Below are positions 34,572 to 44,406 of a DNA stretch of 64,000 nucleotides, piece after piece. This DNA comes from Icerya purchasi (Eukaryota > Arthropoda > Insecta > Hemiptera > Monophlebidae): NCBI GenBank assembly GCA_039619475.1, contig CM077115.1, positions 538,998,315-539,062,314 on the forward strand. Reading direction: 5' to 3'. The notes beneath the pieces are model-generated. The model was not told where the DNA came from. It saw only the letters and a program-made list of their open reading frames with translations, and did not search any database. A program made the position numbers and the translations under genes. Every line of letters begins with the position of its first letter. Within the stretch, counting starts at the first letter, position 1.

Positions 34572-34799
34572 GCCGGTGTGTTAGTCGTGCGACTGTCCTC
34601 ATGCTGAGTTGTTAGAAAATTTATTTTGAGTTCTTCTATATCCTTCCTCAACATGTGGAAGTGATGTGTGGTTGATATGGTATTTTCATTCTTGGTATCG
34701 AATTCAACGCTTCGTTCCGTATTGTGTTTTCTTTCTACTTCTACTCTTCTCCACGCTAACCTCGTTGCTATCACTTAACTGTCTCTTAGTCTCTTTTAA

Positions 34800-35500
34800 T
34801 ACTACAATCGGTGTCACTTGTTTTGTTTAAGGTACATCGGTATATAATGTATATGATTTAAATTTACGTAATGGGTAAGTTGATTACTTGTTCGATTTCT
34901 TCTAATCAGTAAACTGCATCAACACAATAAACACAACGGAACCATATTTCATTTCCTTAACGAAACTTTCAAAGTTAACGAAAAGTTCAAAAAAGCGCGA
35001 AAAATGACGTAGTTGTTGCGGCGCGAGTTACATAGTTAAAAATTTTGAACACCGTTTTATGCACATCCCCGTATATCTATCTGCAATGTTTCGATTACAT
35101 TTAGAATTAAGAAATTACTCTTAAATAATAAAAATAATAAAATGAATTCCAATGATGTTGGAAAACATGACGAGTGGATAAATGCGTATGTATGTGAAAT
35201 TCTGTTATCGGTTAGCGTTGATTGGCCGATCCCGTGTCGACGCCGAGCGAGTTGTACATTAGGGAAGATCTAACACCACCTTGTGGGGCGGGAAAGGAAC
35301 TACATCAAAAAATCAATGATGGAAAAAGAAGAAAAAGCGAGTCGAATCAGCCTCGATTGAAGTAGTTGGTCGGATAGAGTCGGGGTGGCGGTTTTGGTCT
35401 TAGAACCGGTCGGTGGAAGGAAACCGTATGAAGCTATGACTCAACCGCGCGAAAGCTTGTTTTGGAGAAGCAGTCTCAACTTTTAAAAACATCCCGGCAA
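34800..35500. other. Unannotated stretch with a repeat copy and a GC-richer island
   Basis: 34945-35040 contains a copy of the dispersed repeat also seen at 37600-37700 and, inverted, near 63120-63180. 35190-35460 is clearly richer in G+C and CpG than its surroundings (GTCGACGCCGAGCGAG, GGTCGGATAGAGTCGG). It may be a promoter or 5' UTR exon, but no coding sequence was found. Confidence 0.35.
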
Positions 35501-35532
35501 ATATATTTTATTGAGAAAGTTCCACTCGACAT

Positions 35533-35640
35533 CTTTTAAAAATAATAGTAATAATAATATTAATGCTAATAATAATAGTAATAATAATATTAATACTAAT
35601 AATAATAGTAATAATAATATTAATAATAATAATAATAAAA
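35533..35640. repeat. AAT-type microsatellite with a higher-order 30-bp period
   Basis: Runs of AAT with AGT/ATT variants repeat as a block of about 30 bases three times (AATAATAGTAATAATAATAT and a following TTAATGCT or TTAATACT). Open frames here encode only Asn or Ile runs and are not genes. Confidence 0.85.
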
Positions 35641-36217
35641 ATAGCAACAATAATGATCGTGCAGGTAGCATAGACATATTTACTAATGATGGTTATCATA
35701 ATAGTTATTATCAACAGAATCAGGTTTGAAAGATTAGAAACATAACGATTCAATTAAACCGAAGAAAATGCATGACATATATATATACATTTCCAATAGT
35801 AATGATAGTAATATTAAATAATAATAATAGTAATAATCAAATCAAATTGTTTATTATTACTATTACCTTACATTTCCCATCTATTCGCATATTTGCGCGA
35901 GCGATGGGTATTTGAAAATAAAAGTACAACAATGAAAATGAAGAATCTTTACAATTTTTAAACAAAATATGAAAGTGAAATACTGAAATGAAGTGAAATA
36001 CATTAAATTACATTAACGTAGCGCGTGCATCTGGATTAAATGAAGGGAACTGAAATGGTTTTCCAAACAAAGTTCAAGTATACAAACGAAATTAATCTAA
36101 TTAAATAATATAAATTAAATCTAACCGGAAATATAATATTAAATGCCAATTTAAAAATGATGATCACGTCAAACTCAATTGGAACTTTCTATAAAATAAT
36201 TCGTTAAGCATTTAATA

Positions 36218-36247
36218 GTAATAATAATAATAATAATAATAACAATA
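36218..36247. repeat. AAT microsatellite
   Basis: A short run of TAA/AAT trinucleotides. Similar runs occur at 36973-37013 and 37339-37360. Confidence 0.8.
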
Positions 36248-36486
36248 AGTAACAATAATGAATGTAAAAAAAACAACGATGCTAATAGCAGTAATAAACA
36301 AATAATCAGAATAAAAATGAAAATGGTAATAAATGTCAAAGTATAACAAGGGGTTTACTTCACAGGTGATAATAGCATTTATGGAGTCCCGTTGCCCGTG
36401 ATGTATTGAATTAGGTGTTTGTGTGTTTTTTTATAATTTATTAAATGTACTTTTAAGCCTGATAGTAGAGTTTAATATAATAGATT

Positions 36487-36960
36487 CTTTATAAACTGCT
36501 TGTATACGTGTGTGAAATTTTCTGAAGTCTGGAACAAGAGCGATTTTTACATTTGTCGACCTTTTTTTCCCACGGGCAACTGCAATATTGAATCTTTATT
36601 TTTGAAAACGAAATTTAGAATTTGTGAAGTATATAACTCTGTAACAGATAAAATGGCATTACTTAATGACGGATCAATGGCCCGTTTCACTGCTCTCTGT
36701 AAAATTTCAACGGGACTTATATGAGTTACTGCTGCACCTCCCCAATGCATGATTCCATATCCAAATACTGGCTGATATAGGCCTAAATTAATCTGCGTAA
36801 ATGCTGAGCTGTGAAATAGCCATTTAGGTAGTAAAAAATGTAATTTAGTTTTCTTAGTTTTTTTTTTTGTCAAGTATGTAGTATACTTATTCCACGTTAG
36901 TTTGCTGTTCAACATTAAACCTAAGTATTTGATTTCATAAACCCTTTCAATCGAAATGTT
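36487..36960 (-). pseudogene. LINE RT thumb fragment
   Basis: The minus frame (36915-36547) reads NSKLTWNKYTTYLTKK, then LGLYQPVFGYGIMHWGGA and LQRAVKRAIDPSLS. The Y...YGI..WG block followed by a basic helix is the usual end of the RT domain in CR1/Jockey-like LINEs. No catalytic RT core remains. The sequence ends in the AAT microsatellite on the 5' side. Confidence 0.65.
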
Positions 36961-36972
36961 ATCAACATAAGA

Positions 36973-37013
<41 letters not shown>
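36973..37013. repeat. ATA microsatellite
   Basis: About 14 uninterrupted ATA repeats adjoining the RT fragment. Confidence 0.9.
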
Positions 37014-37016
<3 letters not shown>

Positions 37017-37499
37017 TAATTCAATTGAATTTATTTGTTCAATTGTATACATTCTTAAATTTGTGTATTTAAAATATAGTTACCACAAATGCGCATTGTT
37101 GCGCGAGCAGTGATGATTATTATTATATAACTATTTTACTTTGTTTATTGTATTAACTATTAATTATTTGCTTCTTACCTAGTACAAAAGTCAACCTAGT
37201 TATTGATAATTTTCATTTTTATCAACCCTATTGGCTGTTGTTTACAAAGCGACATTCTTTGTTTAATATGTATACAGTAGTGTTAAAATCATGTACAGCT
37301 TATTTCTAGATCACATTATGAGTTATGATAAGTACAGTTGATAATAATAATAATAATAATAACAATTAAGCATAAACATAATAAACGCCATAACAATAAA
37401 ATATAACTAAATTAAATCCATTAATTTTTTTTTCTATAAAACCTCGTGGTTGGCAATCCTGAGGGCGCAGAACGTTACATCTCTAGCTTAGAACACCCG

Positions 37500-37779
37500 A
37501 ATTTTTAACTTTAAAATTAGGCCCTTGGGGGCGCCGAAAGATCGAAATTCTTGAAAAAAATACTTTTTTCTTCATATGTCAGTGGAAAGATCGATATTTG
37601 TCGGGTACGAAACTGTATTTTATTTCCTTGACGAAACTTTCAAAGTTGACGAAAAATTCAAAAAAGCGCGATAAATGACGTGCCCCTTTAAGCGCGAAAA
37701 ATCAGATTTCCTTGTTCCGAATTTAGTATTACGTGAATATAAATATTATGGTTATCTTTAACTTGACCATGCTTGACTG
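37500..37779. repeat. Dispersed repeat, copy A
   Basis: Shares a block with 62985-63260 in inverted orientation (TTTAGTATTA, GTGAATATAA, TATTATGGTTATCTTTAACT) and with 34945-35020 in direct orientation (GACGAAACTTTCAAAGTTGA, TTCAAAAAAGCGCG). It directly abuts the left arm of the fold-back element, so it may be terminal sequence of that family. Confidence 0.7.
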
Positions 37780-39939
37780 ACAAGGAAAGCACTCGAACCC
37801 GAACTTACCGATTTTGATGAAATTGATATATGTTGTAGAACACACAAAAAAAAAAAAAGATCTGTGTTTTTTTATATCTACTAATAAACATATTAAAGGG
37901 GTGAAACTACCCCCAAAGTTAGCCAAAAAAATCGTTTATTCTAAATATCTTGACTAATACTTAATATTTTTTGGTAAAAAAAAGTGGAGATTACTCCTTT
38001 CGGAAAAGCAAGTAATTCATGATAATCTGAACAATAAGTGATGCATCCCCTATTTTATAGGGGTTGAAAACCTATATTCAACTTATTATTTTGATGATAA
38101 AAAATAGTAAAAAATCCAAAAAAAAAAAAAATGTTTTATCTAATAAAATGATAAAATGAAGTTGGCCTGTTTCGGTATTTTCGTTAATTTCATCCCTAAA
38201 GAGGTGTAAACCACCCCTAATACAGAAAAACCAAAAATAGGAATTTCAAGCGATCAGATTATGAATTGAATTCGGATACAGGGGTTTCCGAGGTCGCTGA
38301 TTATGAATCTGATATTTATTTATTTTTTTAGTATAAAAATTATTTTTAATTTATCTCATTGTAAGTATACATCATATTATTCAACGAAATTTCAACAGTA
38401 ATGGTAATCTTCATAGAAGTGTTTAAAACACGATGATTTTTTTGCACCAACCGCAACGTACAATAGCGACATTTATGCATCCTTCCTCCGAAATTAAAAT
38501 CTACAGGATTTTCAAATTTATCCGGTCTTTCACCTACATAACCACTTTTGCACCAGGAATATTTAAAAAGATCTTCATATCTCGGTGAAGACAATTGATT
38601 GTGAACCAGTGTAATTGAAGTTTTATTATATTATTTCTAATATGTAAATTTAAATCACGAATTCATTAAATAACATTTAGTAAGCAACTTTACAAGAATT
38701 TTCATATTATTCTGCGAATTACATTAATTAAAGAGTACATTTTTTCTTTGCAGATGACTTTAAAATCTGGTTGGAAAAAATATTTTTATCTAATGTAGGT
38801 CATACGTCCTTACTATTACTTAGCTCTTGGAGTGGTCATTGTAATAAAGTTGTAGAAGACACAATGTGAGACAATAAATTGTTAAATTGAAGAAAATTCC
38901 TTCTGGAACGCGACGGGAAAAATTCAACAACTTGATGTTTTTGGATTTCGGATTTGGAAAAGTTATGTTCGGAAATTTTCTGATGACGTAATTTTAATGA
39001 ATTAAGAAATAATATAATAAAACTTCAATCACTGATTCACAACCAATTGTCTTCACCGAGATATGAAGATCTTTTTAAATATTCCTGGTGCAAAAGTGGT
39101 TATGTAGATGAAAGACCGGATAAATTTGAAAATCCTGTAGATTTTAGTTTCGGAGATTCTTGTAATAAGCATTGATAGAAGGATGCACAAATGTCGCTAT
39201 TGTATGTTGCCGTTAATGCAAAAAATCATTGTGTTTTAAACACTTCTATGAAGATTACCATTACTGTCGAAATTTCGTTGAATAATATTATGTACACTTG
39301 CAATAAAATAAAATAAAAATGATTTTTATACTATTTTAAATTTGAATTATAAATGTTCGTAACTTTATTAAATATATAATATACTAAAAAAAAAAAAAAA
39401 AATTTACATCAGATTCGTAATCAGCGACCTCGGAACCACTGTATCCGAATTGAATTCAAAATCTGATCGCTTGAAATTCCTATTTTTGGTTTTTCTGTGT
39501 TAGGGGTTGTTTACCTTTTTAGAGATGAAATTAACGAAAATACCGAAACAGGCCAACTTCATTTTATCGTTTTATTAGTTAAAACATTTTTTTTTTTTTT
39601 TGGATTTTTTACTATTTTTTATCATCAAAATAATAAGTTAAATATAGGTTTTCAATCCCCATAAAATAGGGGATGCATCACTTATTGTTCAAATCATCAT
39701 GAATTACTTGCTTTTCCGAAAGGAGTAATCTCCACTTTATTTTACCAAAAAATATTAAGTATTAGTCGAGATATTTAGAATAAACGATTTTTTTGGCTAA
39801 CTTTGGGGATAGTTTTCACCCCTTTAATATGTTTATTAGCAGGTATAAAAAAAACACGGATCTTTTATTTTTTTTGTGTTCTACAACATATATCAATTTC
39901 ATCAAAATCTGTAAGTTCGGGTTCGAGTGCTTTCCTTGT
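37780..39939. mobile_element. Fold-back element with arms of about 0.9 kb
   Basis: 37780-38638 and 39004-39939 are inverted repeats of each other, separated by about 365 bp. Matching landmarks include ACAAGGAAAGCACTCGAACC at the outer edges, GAATTGAATTC-type blocks and CATTAATTG-free TTGTGAACCAGTG/CACTGATTCACAA at the inner edges. The arms differ by substitutions and indels. The plus-strand spacer and right arm encode the C-terminus of a DDE transposase; the left arm repeats part of it in reverse. This looks like a deletion/inversion derivative of a DNA transposon. Confidence 0.85.
38755..39260 (+). pseudogene. DDE transposase C-terminal fragment, pogo/IS630-like
   Basis: After a possible acceptor (CTTTGCAG at 38748-38755) the plus frame reads FKIWLEKIFLSNVGHTSLLL and SSWSGHCNKVVEDTM. 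It continues after frame breaks with LDVFGFRIWK-like sequence, then PRYEDLFKYSWCKSGY and DKFENPVDFSFGDSCNK. The order (LLLL.SWSGHC, then a Q.LDVFGF block, then a Cys-rich tail) matches DDE transposases seen in insect genomes. The family name is tentative. The minus frame at 38346-38594 is the inverted copy of the tail. Confidence 0.6.
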
Positions 39940-41691
39940 GAGTTTGTTTTTGTCTGTTTTTCTTGTTACAATGTGTGCATTAAGATATGAACGTACCATT
40001 TTTGAGAGACAAATCGTTTATTTCAAAATTATTAATAGCCCAAAAAAATGGAAAAAAAAAGACTAAAAGATAAAAAAAAGAGACATTTGATGTTATTAGT
40101 AGGAAGTAAATATTTCTTTGGCAACAATACATTTAAGGTTGTATATTCTAAATATATATATATATATCATATATACCATATATAATATACGTTTATTGTA
40201 AAATCATATAGGTTCTAAATGTGTTTTTGCGTTGAAAACAATTTGTTCAAAATTTACTTCTAAAACATCCGCGGAAAGTAAAGAAATTAAGTAAACATAT
40301 AAATCAGGAAGCATCATGGGAAAATTAAAACTTATGATAGAACTTCGAAAGAATATAGATGAATGAAAATAAATTATAATTCAATAGATCGATAAAATAC
40401 ATAATAGTTTTTGTGTTTACGATCTTTTTTTCTCGATATGTTTAATGCATAATCTTCTTATGTGTATAGTCTCTTAACTTCTTGCTTTCGAAATGGAAAA
40501 ATGCTCATTGTCAAATCGTCCGGAAGCGTTTCATTATCATTATCATTTACAAAAAAAAAATCCAAATAAATTCTTCAGCGTAAACAGCATTCAATTCGAT
40601 ATTATTATTCATGGCTGAATAATATTTTTAGTAAAAACGTGAAAAATTAAAAACTTTTAGCGTAATCGTAAATTTATTTTATTAATGCAAGAAGAGCACA
40701 CTAATTTTATAAAATGGACTTGTTTACACCGTGTAACTAATCTACTAACTGACTGACTGAATAGATGAGTCCGTTTGTTGGTCTAGCTCGATGTACGCTT
40801 TTGAATAAGGTGTGGTTTCTGGGAATACTGCATCAGAAAACAGCATTTTCTTAGTGAAAATTCGTTGTAGACGTGTCTGAAGGGGGACCGCTCTATCGGG
40901 CGCGATCTTTCGGGCGCGACTCTATCGGGCGCAGCCTCTTTCGGGCGCAGGCGAACTCAGACCTTTTACAGACCACCTACGGTGATTTTCAGGTATCATC
41001 CGTTAAACGTAATCATTTGTGTTAGTGAGAAACACGAGTTACCAAATACTGCTATCAGAAATTCCGTCCAAAAAATACCGCTCTTGGTTAACGATTTATT
41101 TTTTCCGCGCCTATAGTATGTTATATATGCATATATAATCACAAAACACATATTTTACATGATTTTATTTCGTTATTCGCTTTTTTAAAATATTTTCTAT
41201 TTTTTTTTGAAATAACGACTTCAGCGTGAAATACTGATAAACAGACTTTTGCGATGTTTAAGAGTTCTATTAGCAATAGTGATACGATACGGACGAAGAT
41301 GATTAATATTAATAATCGGTCAAATGCATTGTCGGTTCTTTTCATTTTTTTTGTTAATGTATAGTCAACTGTATCTAAAAAATTACAAACTATCAACTCT
41401 ATGTTATTTAAAGTGTAACATAAATGGATTGAATTTGCTTCTGATACATATTCCTTATACTATTTTTCTTTTTTATTCGTATCTAGTAAGTTTATTTGAG
41501 GATACGTTTATTGAAGTTTTTTCTGTGATCTATGATTTTAATTATATATTTAATTCCTTGACGAATCAACCCTGGTTTCAAAAAAATATCGAAAAAGACA
41601 AACAAAGGCGCAAAAATTTTTAAACATAAACACATTTATGTTAATACTGGGCGAGAAATATATACTATATTACAAATTAAAAATTAAATAT
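39940..41691. other. AT-rich flank without a gene
   Basis: A TA-rich stretch lies near 40155-40190. Near 40892-40950 a short GC-rich tandem of TCGGGCGC motifs stands out. Small open frames (41139-41396, 41324-41623) are hydrophobic AT-driven translations with no domain. Confidence 0.4.
40892..40952. repeat. Short GC-rich tandem repeat
   Basis: TCGGGCGC occurs four times in 55 bases, arranged as two units of about 29-31 bases (CTCTATCGGGCGC followed by CTTTCGGGCGC). Confidence 0.75.
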
Positions 41692-42635
41692 TGAGACGGA
41701 TTCGGCATTTCTTACGGCCTTTGTCAACGCTGTCCGAGCTAGAAAATAATATTTTGGCAATAATCATTAACTTCTCGGCGGTCTCGGCAGCGGGCAAAAG
41801 CGGCATGGTTGTCAAAGACGCTTTCTCGGCTAAAAAATCGAAGGATCCCGGCACAGATGTGTTGACCGCTGCGCCGGGATAGCGAACTGGTTTCTATGCG
41901 GGTGGCCGAAAAGCGGAGAAAGAGCCTTTGCTGGCGGTATAGGCGTTTGAAATGCGTACCGAGCTATGTTGAGCCGGCAGAAGTTTTTTTGACAAAAAAC
42001 CCGAAAAGGAATACCGGCAGGGTAATCGCCGCTAAATAGAAATTAACAACCAACTGTCTAAAAAGATCCTTTTGGCGGTGTTTTTTTTTTATTTGTTAAT
42101 ATTTTTGTGTAAAATTAGTCGTCTTAGCGAAAGGCAAGAGGATATCGAGCGATCCTCGCCAGACACATTTTAGTCTCTCGCGAGAGTCGCTTGCAAGAGT
42201 CTTGGGCTGAACGTCGTCGAGGCTCTTTTGCCTCAAGCAACTCGTCGCGTTGTCGGTTTTAAAATCGTACGTGCTCTGCCGCACGCGTTTCTTGTAGAAA
42301 ATTTTTTTTTTTATATGTTAATTTGTTCAAAAGTATACTTCTCGGGTGAACGCTAAAATCATCCTAACAATTTTATTATAATTTTTTTATCCTAGCGAAA
42401 ATATACGCGTTTAAAGTCGAAATCTTTCTTATTGGACACGGGGTGGGTCCCGGTGACATCTCCGCCGCGGAGACTTTCTTTTTTTCGTCAAACCTTAGGA
42501 AGGCCTAAAGCTCTACGAATTGAGTTTCCGGTAATGACACACCGGGGTTAAGTGTCATTGGCGCCCGAAATCTTTATCTTCTTTTATTTGTTTTATGCTT
42601 TTTTATTTTATCATCGCGGTAGCTGGTCAGTTACA
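41692..42635 (+). repeat. 5' LTR
   Basis: Matches 49725-50633 closely at the start (GAGACGGATTCGGCATTTC) through about 42120, diverges strongly between about 42170 and 42400, and matches again through AGACCTTAGGAAGGCCTAAA-like and TTGGCGCCCG blocks to GCTGGTCAGTTACA. TSD base pairs ATAT precede it. Confidence 0.85.
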
Positions 42636-42637
42636 AA

Positions 42638-42695
42638 TGTCGCCCATGAACAGGTACAAGAGCGATTAGTAACAAATGGCGGCCCGAACGAACAG
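42638..42695 (+). promoter_or_regulatory. Primer binding site region, tandemly duplicated
   Basis: Directly after the LTR comes TGTCGCCCATGAACAGG and, 39 nt further, TGGCGGCCCGAACGAACAGG. Both resemble the tRNA-Lys-complementary site TGGCGCCCGAACAGGGAC, one with a substitution and deletion, the other with small insertions. Each is preceded by a GT(T/A)ACAAA block, so the LTR end and site were duplicated together. Confidence 0.65.
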
Positions 42696-43018
42696 GGACT
42701 CGATAGTATATAGATAGATATACGTTACCTGGTACGAAAAAAGGAAGCAGCGGTTTCATCGGAGAAGGATCTGCCAAGCGGAAACAGATAAGATTTTATA
42801 TTATTTAATTCTCTCCTCGGCCTACTATAGTTTATAAACGTTTTACTTTCTCGTGGCTCAATCATTCAAAATTTTAAAATTATCTTTTCTTGTGTTACGA
42901 ATTATTTAAAATTGTTTCTCGAACCGGCGTTTCGAAATTATGTTAAAAATTTTAATATTTAATTGCCGATAGGAAAGCCCGAATTGTCTTATTTTATTTT
43001 AATTACCCTGCATCAAGT

Positions 43019-44113
43019 ATGGAGAATGAGGATTTAGCCAGAGTGGTGATAACCCGGGGTAATTACCGTGACATTGATTTAAGCGAGGAAGGTGATGCAC
43101 CGCATGAAATCTCGGACCGTCTCTCGGAGACTGGGTCGGAGGCAACGCGTCGCACCCGAGAGGACCCCCGAACAGGCTCTGCCCAATCCCCGGCTTCGGA
43201 ATTAAACCAAATTTTGGCCGCCCTCAAAGAAAATTCTAATAAAATTGAGGAAAGAATCAAAGAAAATGCTAATAATTCCAACAAATTCGAGGAAAGGATC
43301 AACGAAAACTTAAACAATTTTAAAGAAGACGTGAAGAACAAATTTGAAGAACTAAATAAAAATCAAGTGGTTTCAATTAACAAATTCGATATTTTAGAAA
43401 ACAAATTAGATGTGGGACTCGAAAAACCTAAAATCGAAGTCGACGAAGAACTGAATAAAATACCCGAAGTTAAAATTTACGAAAATAATCCAGATCTAAA
43501 AAATAAAATAAACGTTGGGGATGGATCTGCGGTCTCTGGGGAGCCGACGCAAGGTGAAAAGATAGAGAATGAATTAGTTGAGCGCATCACTATGCCAATG
43601 GAGGATGATGAGAAACGAGTGAAAAGTGACGAGGAACAGGGGCTTAATGACAATAAAAATGATCTTAAAAATACCTATGATTATAATGTTGATAATAATG
43701 ACGATAATAGTAGGGAATATAAAGATGTCGAAAGCAATAATAATAATGATAATGATAATTTTAATAGTAATGATAATGGCAATATTAGCGAGCAGACCAA
43801 TATAAATAATCAGGACGATCGTGATGATCTGGTTAATATAATTAGCACAAGTAACATTAAAGATCAAAAAACCGGCAAGAAAATACGTCACAAGAAAAGA
43901 GAAGCAAATAAATCTAAAATTGAAAAAAGAAGATCTATAAATAAAAATAATAAACCTAACAATAAACGCAAAACAACAAAGAAAACAAAGCCCAAATTTA
44001 AGTATTTAAATTCCGGATATATGAAAGATTCCAAGGTAAGTAATAATAATTCTCGCCGGTCGTGGCGCTGCTCCCGTCGTGGATCCTGGTGGTGGAAGTA
44101 TCGGCGGAAATAA
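43019..44113 (+). CDS. Gag-like protein of the LTR element
   Basis: An open frame of 364 codons beginning at an ATG. It starts acidic, then has a heptad-rich coiled coil (LKENSNKIEERIKENAN and NLNNFKEDVKNKFEEL, about residues 65-115), a Glu/Lys-rich middle, a low-complexity Asn/Asp region (about 220-265) and a very basic tail rich in KKTK/NNKRK. No zinc knuckle or capsid motif was recognised. Near its end (44033-44041) lies a consensus splice donor AAG|GTAAGT, so the natural product may be spliced. Function as gag is inferred from position and charge pattern. Confidence 0.6.
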   Translation: MENEDLARVVITRGNYRDIDLSEEGDAPHEISDRLSETGSEATRRTREDPRTGSAQSPASELNQILAALKENSNKIEERIKENANNSNKFEERINENLNNFKEDVKNKFEELNKNQVVSINKFDILENKLDVGLEKPKIEVDEELNKIPEVKIYENNPDLKNKINVGDGSAVSGEPTQGEKIENELVERITMPMEDDEKRVKSDEEQGLNDNKNDLKNTYDYNVDNNDDNSREYKDVESNNNNDNDNFNSNDNGNISEQTNINNQDDRDDLVNIISTSNIKDQKTGKKIRHKKREANKSKIEKRRSINKNNKPNNKRKTTKKTKPKFKYLNSGYMKDSKVSNNNSRRSWRCSRRGSWWWKYRRK

Positions 44114-44406
44114 TTAATTAATAATTAAAAAGCTAGCCGATTTTCCCGGAGTACGACGTCAACAGATCAATTAAAAACCAATACGCAAAAGATAAAACAA
44201 AATTTAGCTAGGGATCCGCTCGATGAAGATACAAAGAAGATAACTTCTCTAGGAAGTATTATTTAACATATTCCAGTCGTAGATAGAATTTAAATTAATC
44301 ATTAAAAATAGATAAAATTATTATAAATTGGCCTGAGCACGAGTGTGAGTAACTGTTTTAGAGTAAGTATGGCAGGTGCCCTGTGTTGCTTCGATGGAGA
44401 GAAGTA

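Larger units (their letters stand above)
32270..34790 (-). mobile_element. LINE ORF1 fragment (coiled-coil type), split by an insertion
   Basis: Minus-strand pieces on both sides of the insert at 32747-34571 belong to one ORF1. The upstream piece (34774-34580) contains TISTTHHFHMLRKDIEELK. The downstream piece contains TGLLNEVKLLKEQVALF and RKDRQIQQLTTAL (32745-32637), a coiled coil, followed by EQYGRRDNVE and then KNDILVAHRL (32600-32400), the order seen in L1/CR1-type ORF1 proteins. Frameshifts occur. No ORF2 follows. Confidence 0.65.

Noticed and set aside
35483..35753. Asn- or Ile/Leu-rich open frames
   Set aside because: Direct translation of the AAT microsatellite.
42541..42565. TTGGCGCCCG as the primer binding site
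   Set aside because: The same bases are followed by shared sequence in both LTRs, so it lies inside the LTR; the true sites come after 42635.
43574..43891. 105-codon Ile-rich minus frame
   Set aside because: Reverse of the Asn/Asp-rich low-complexity part of the gag-like ORF.
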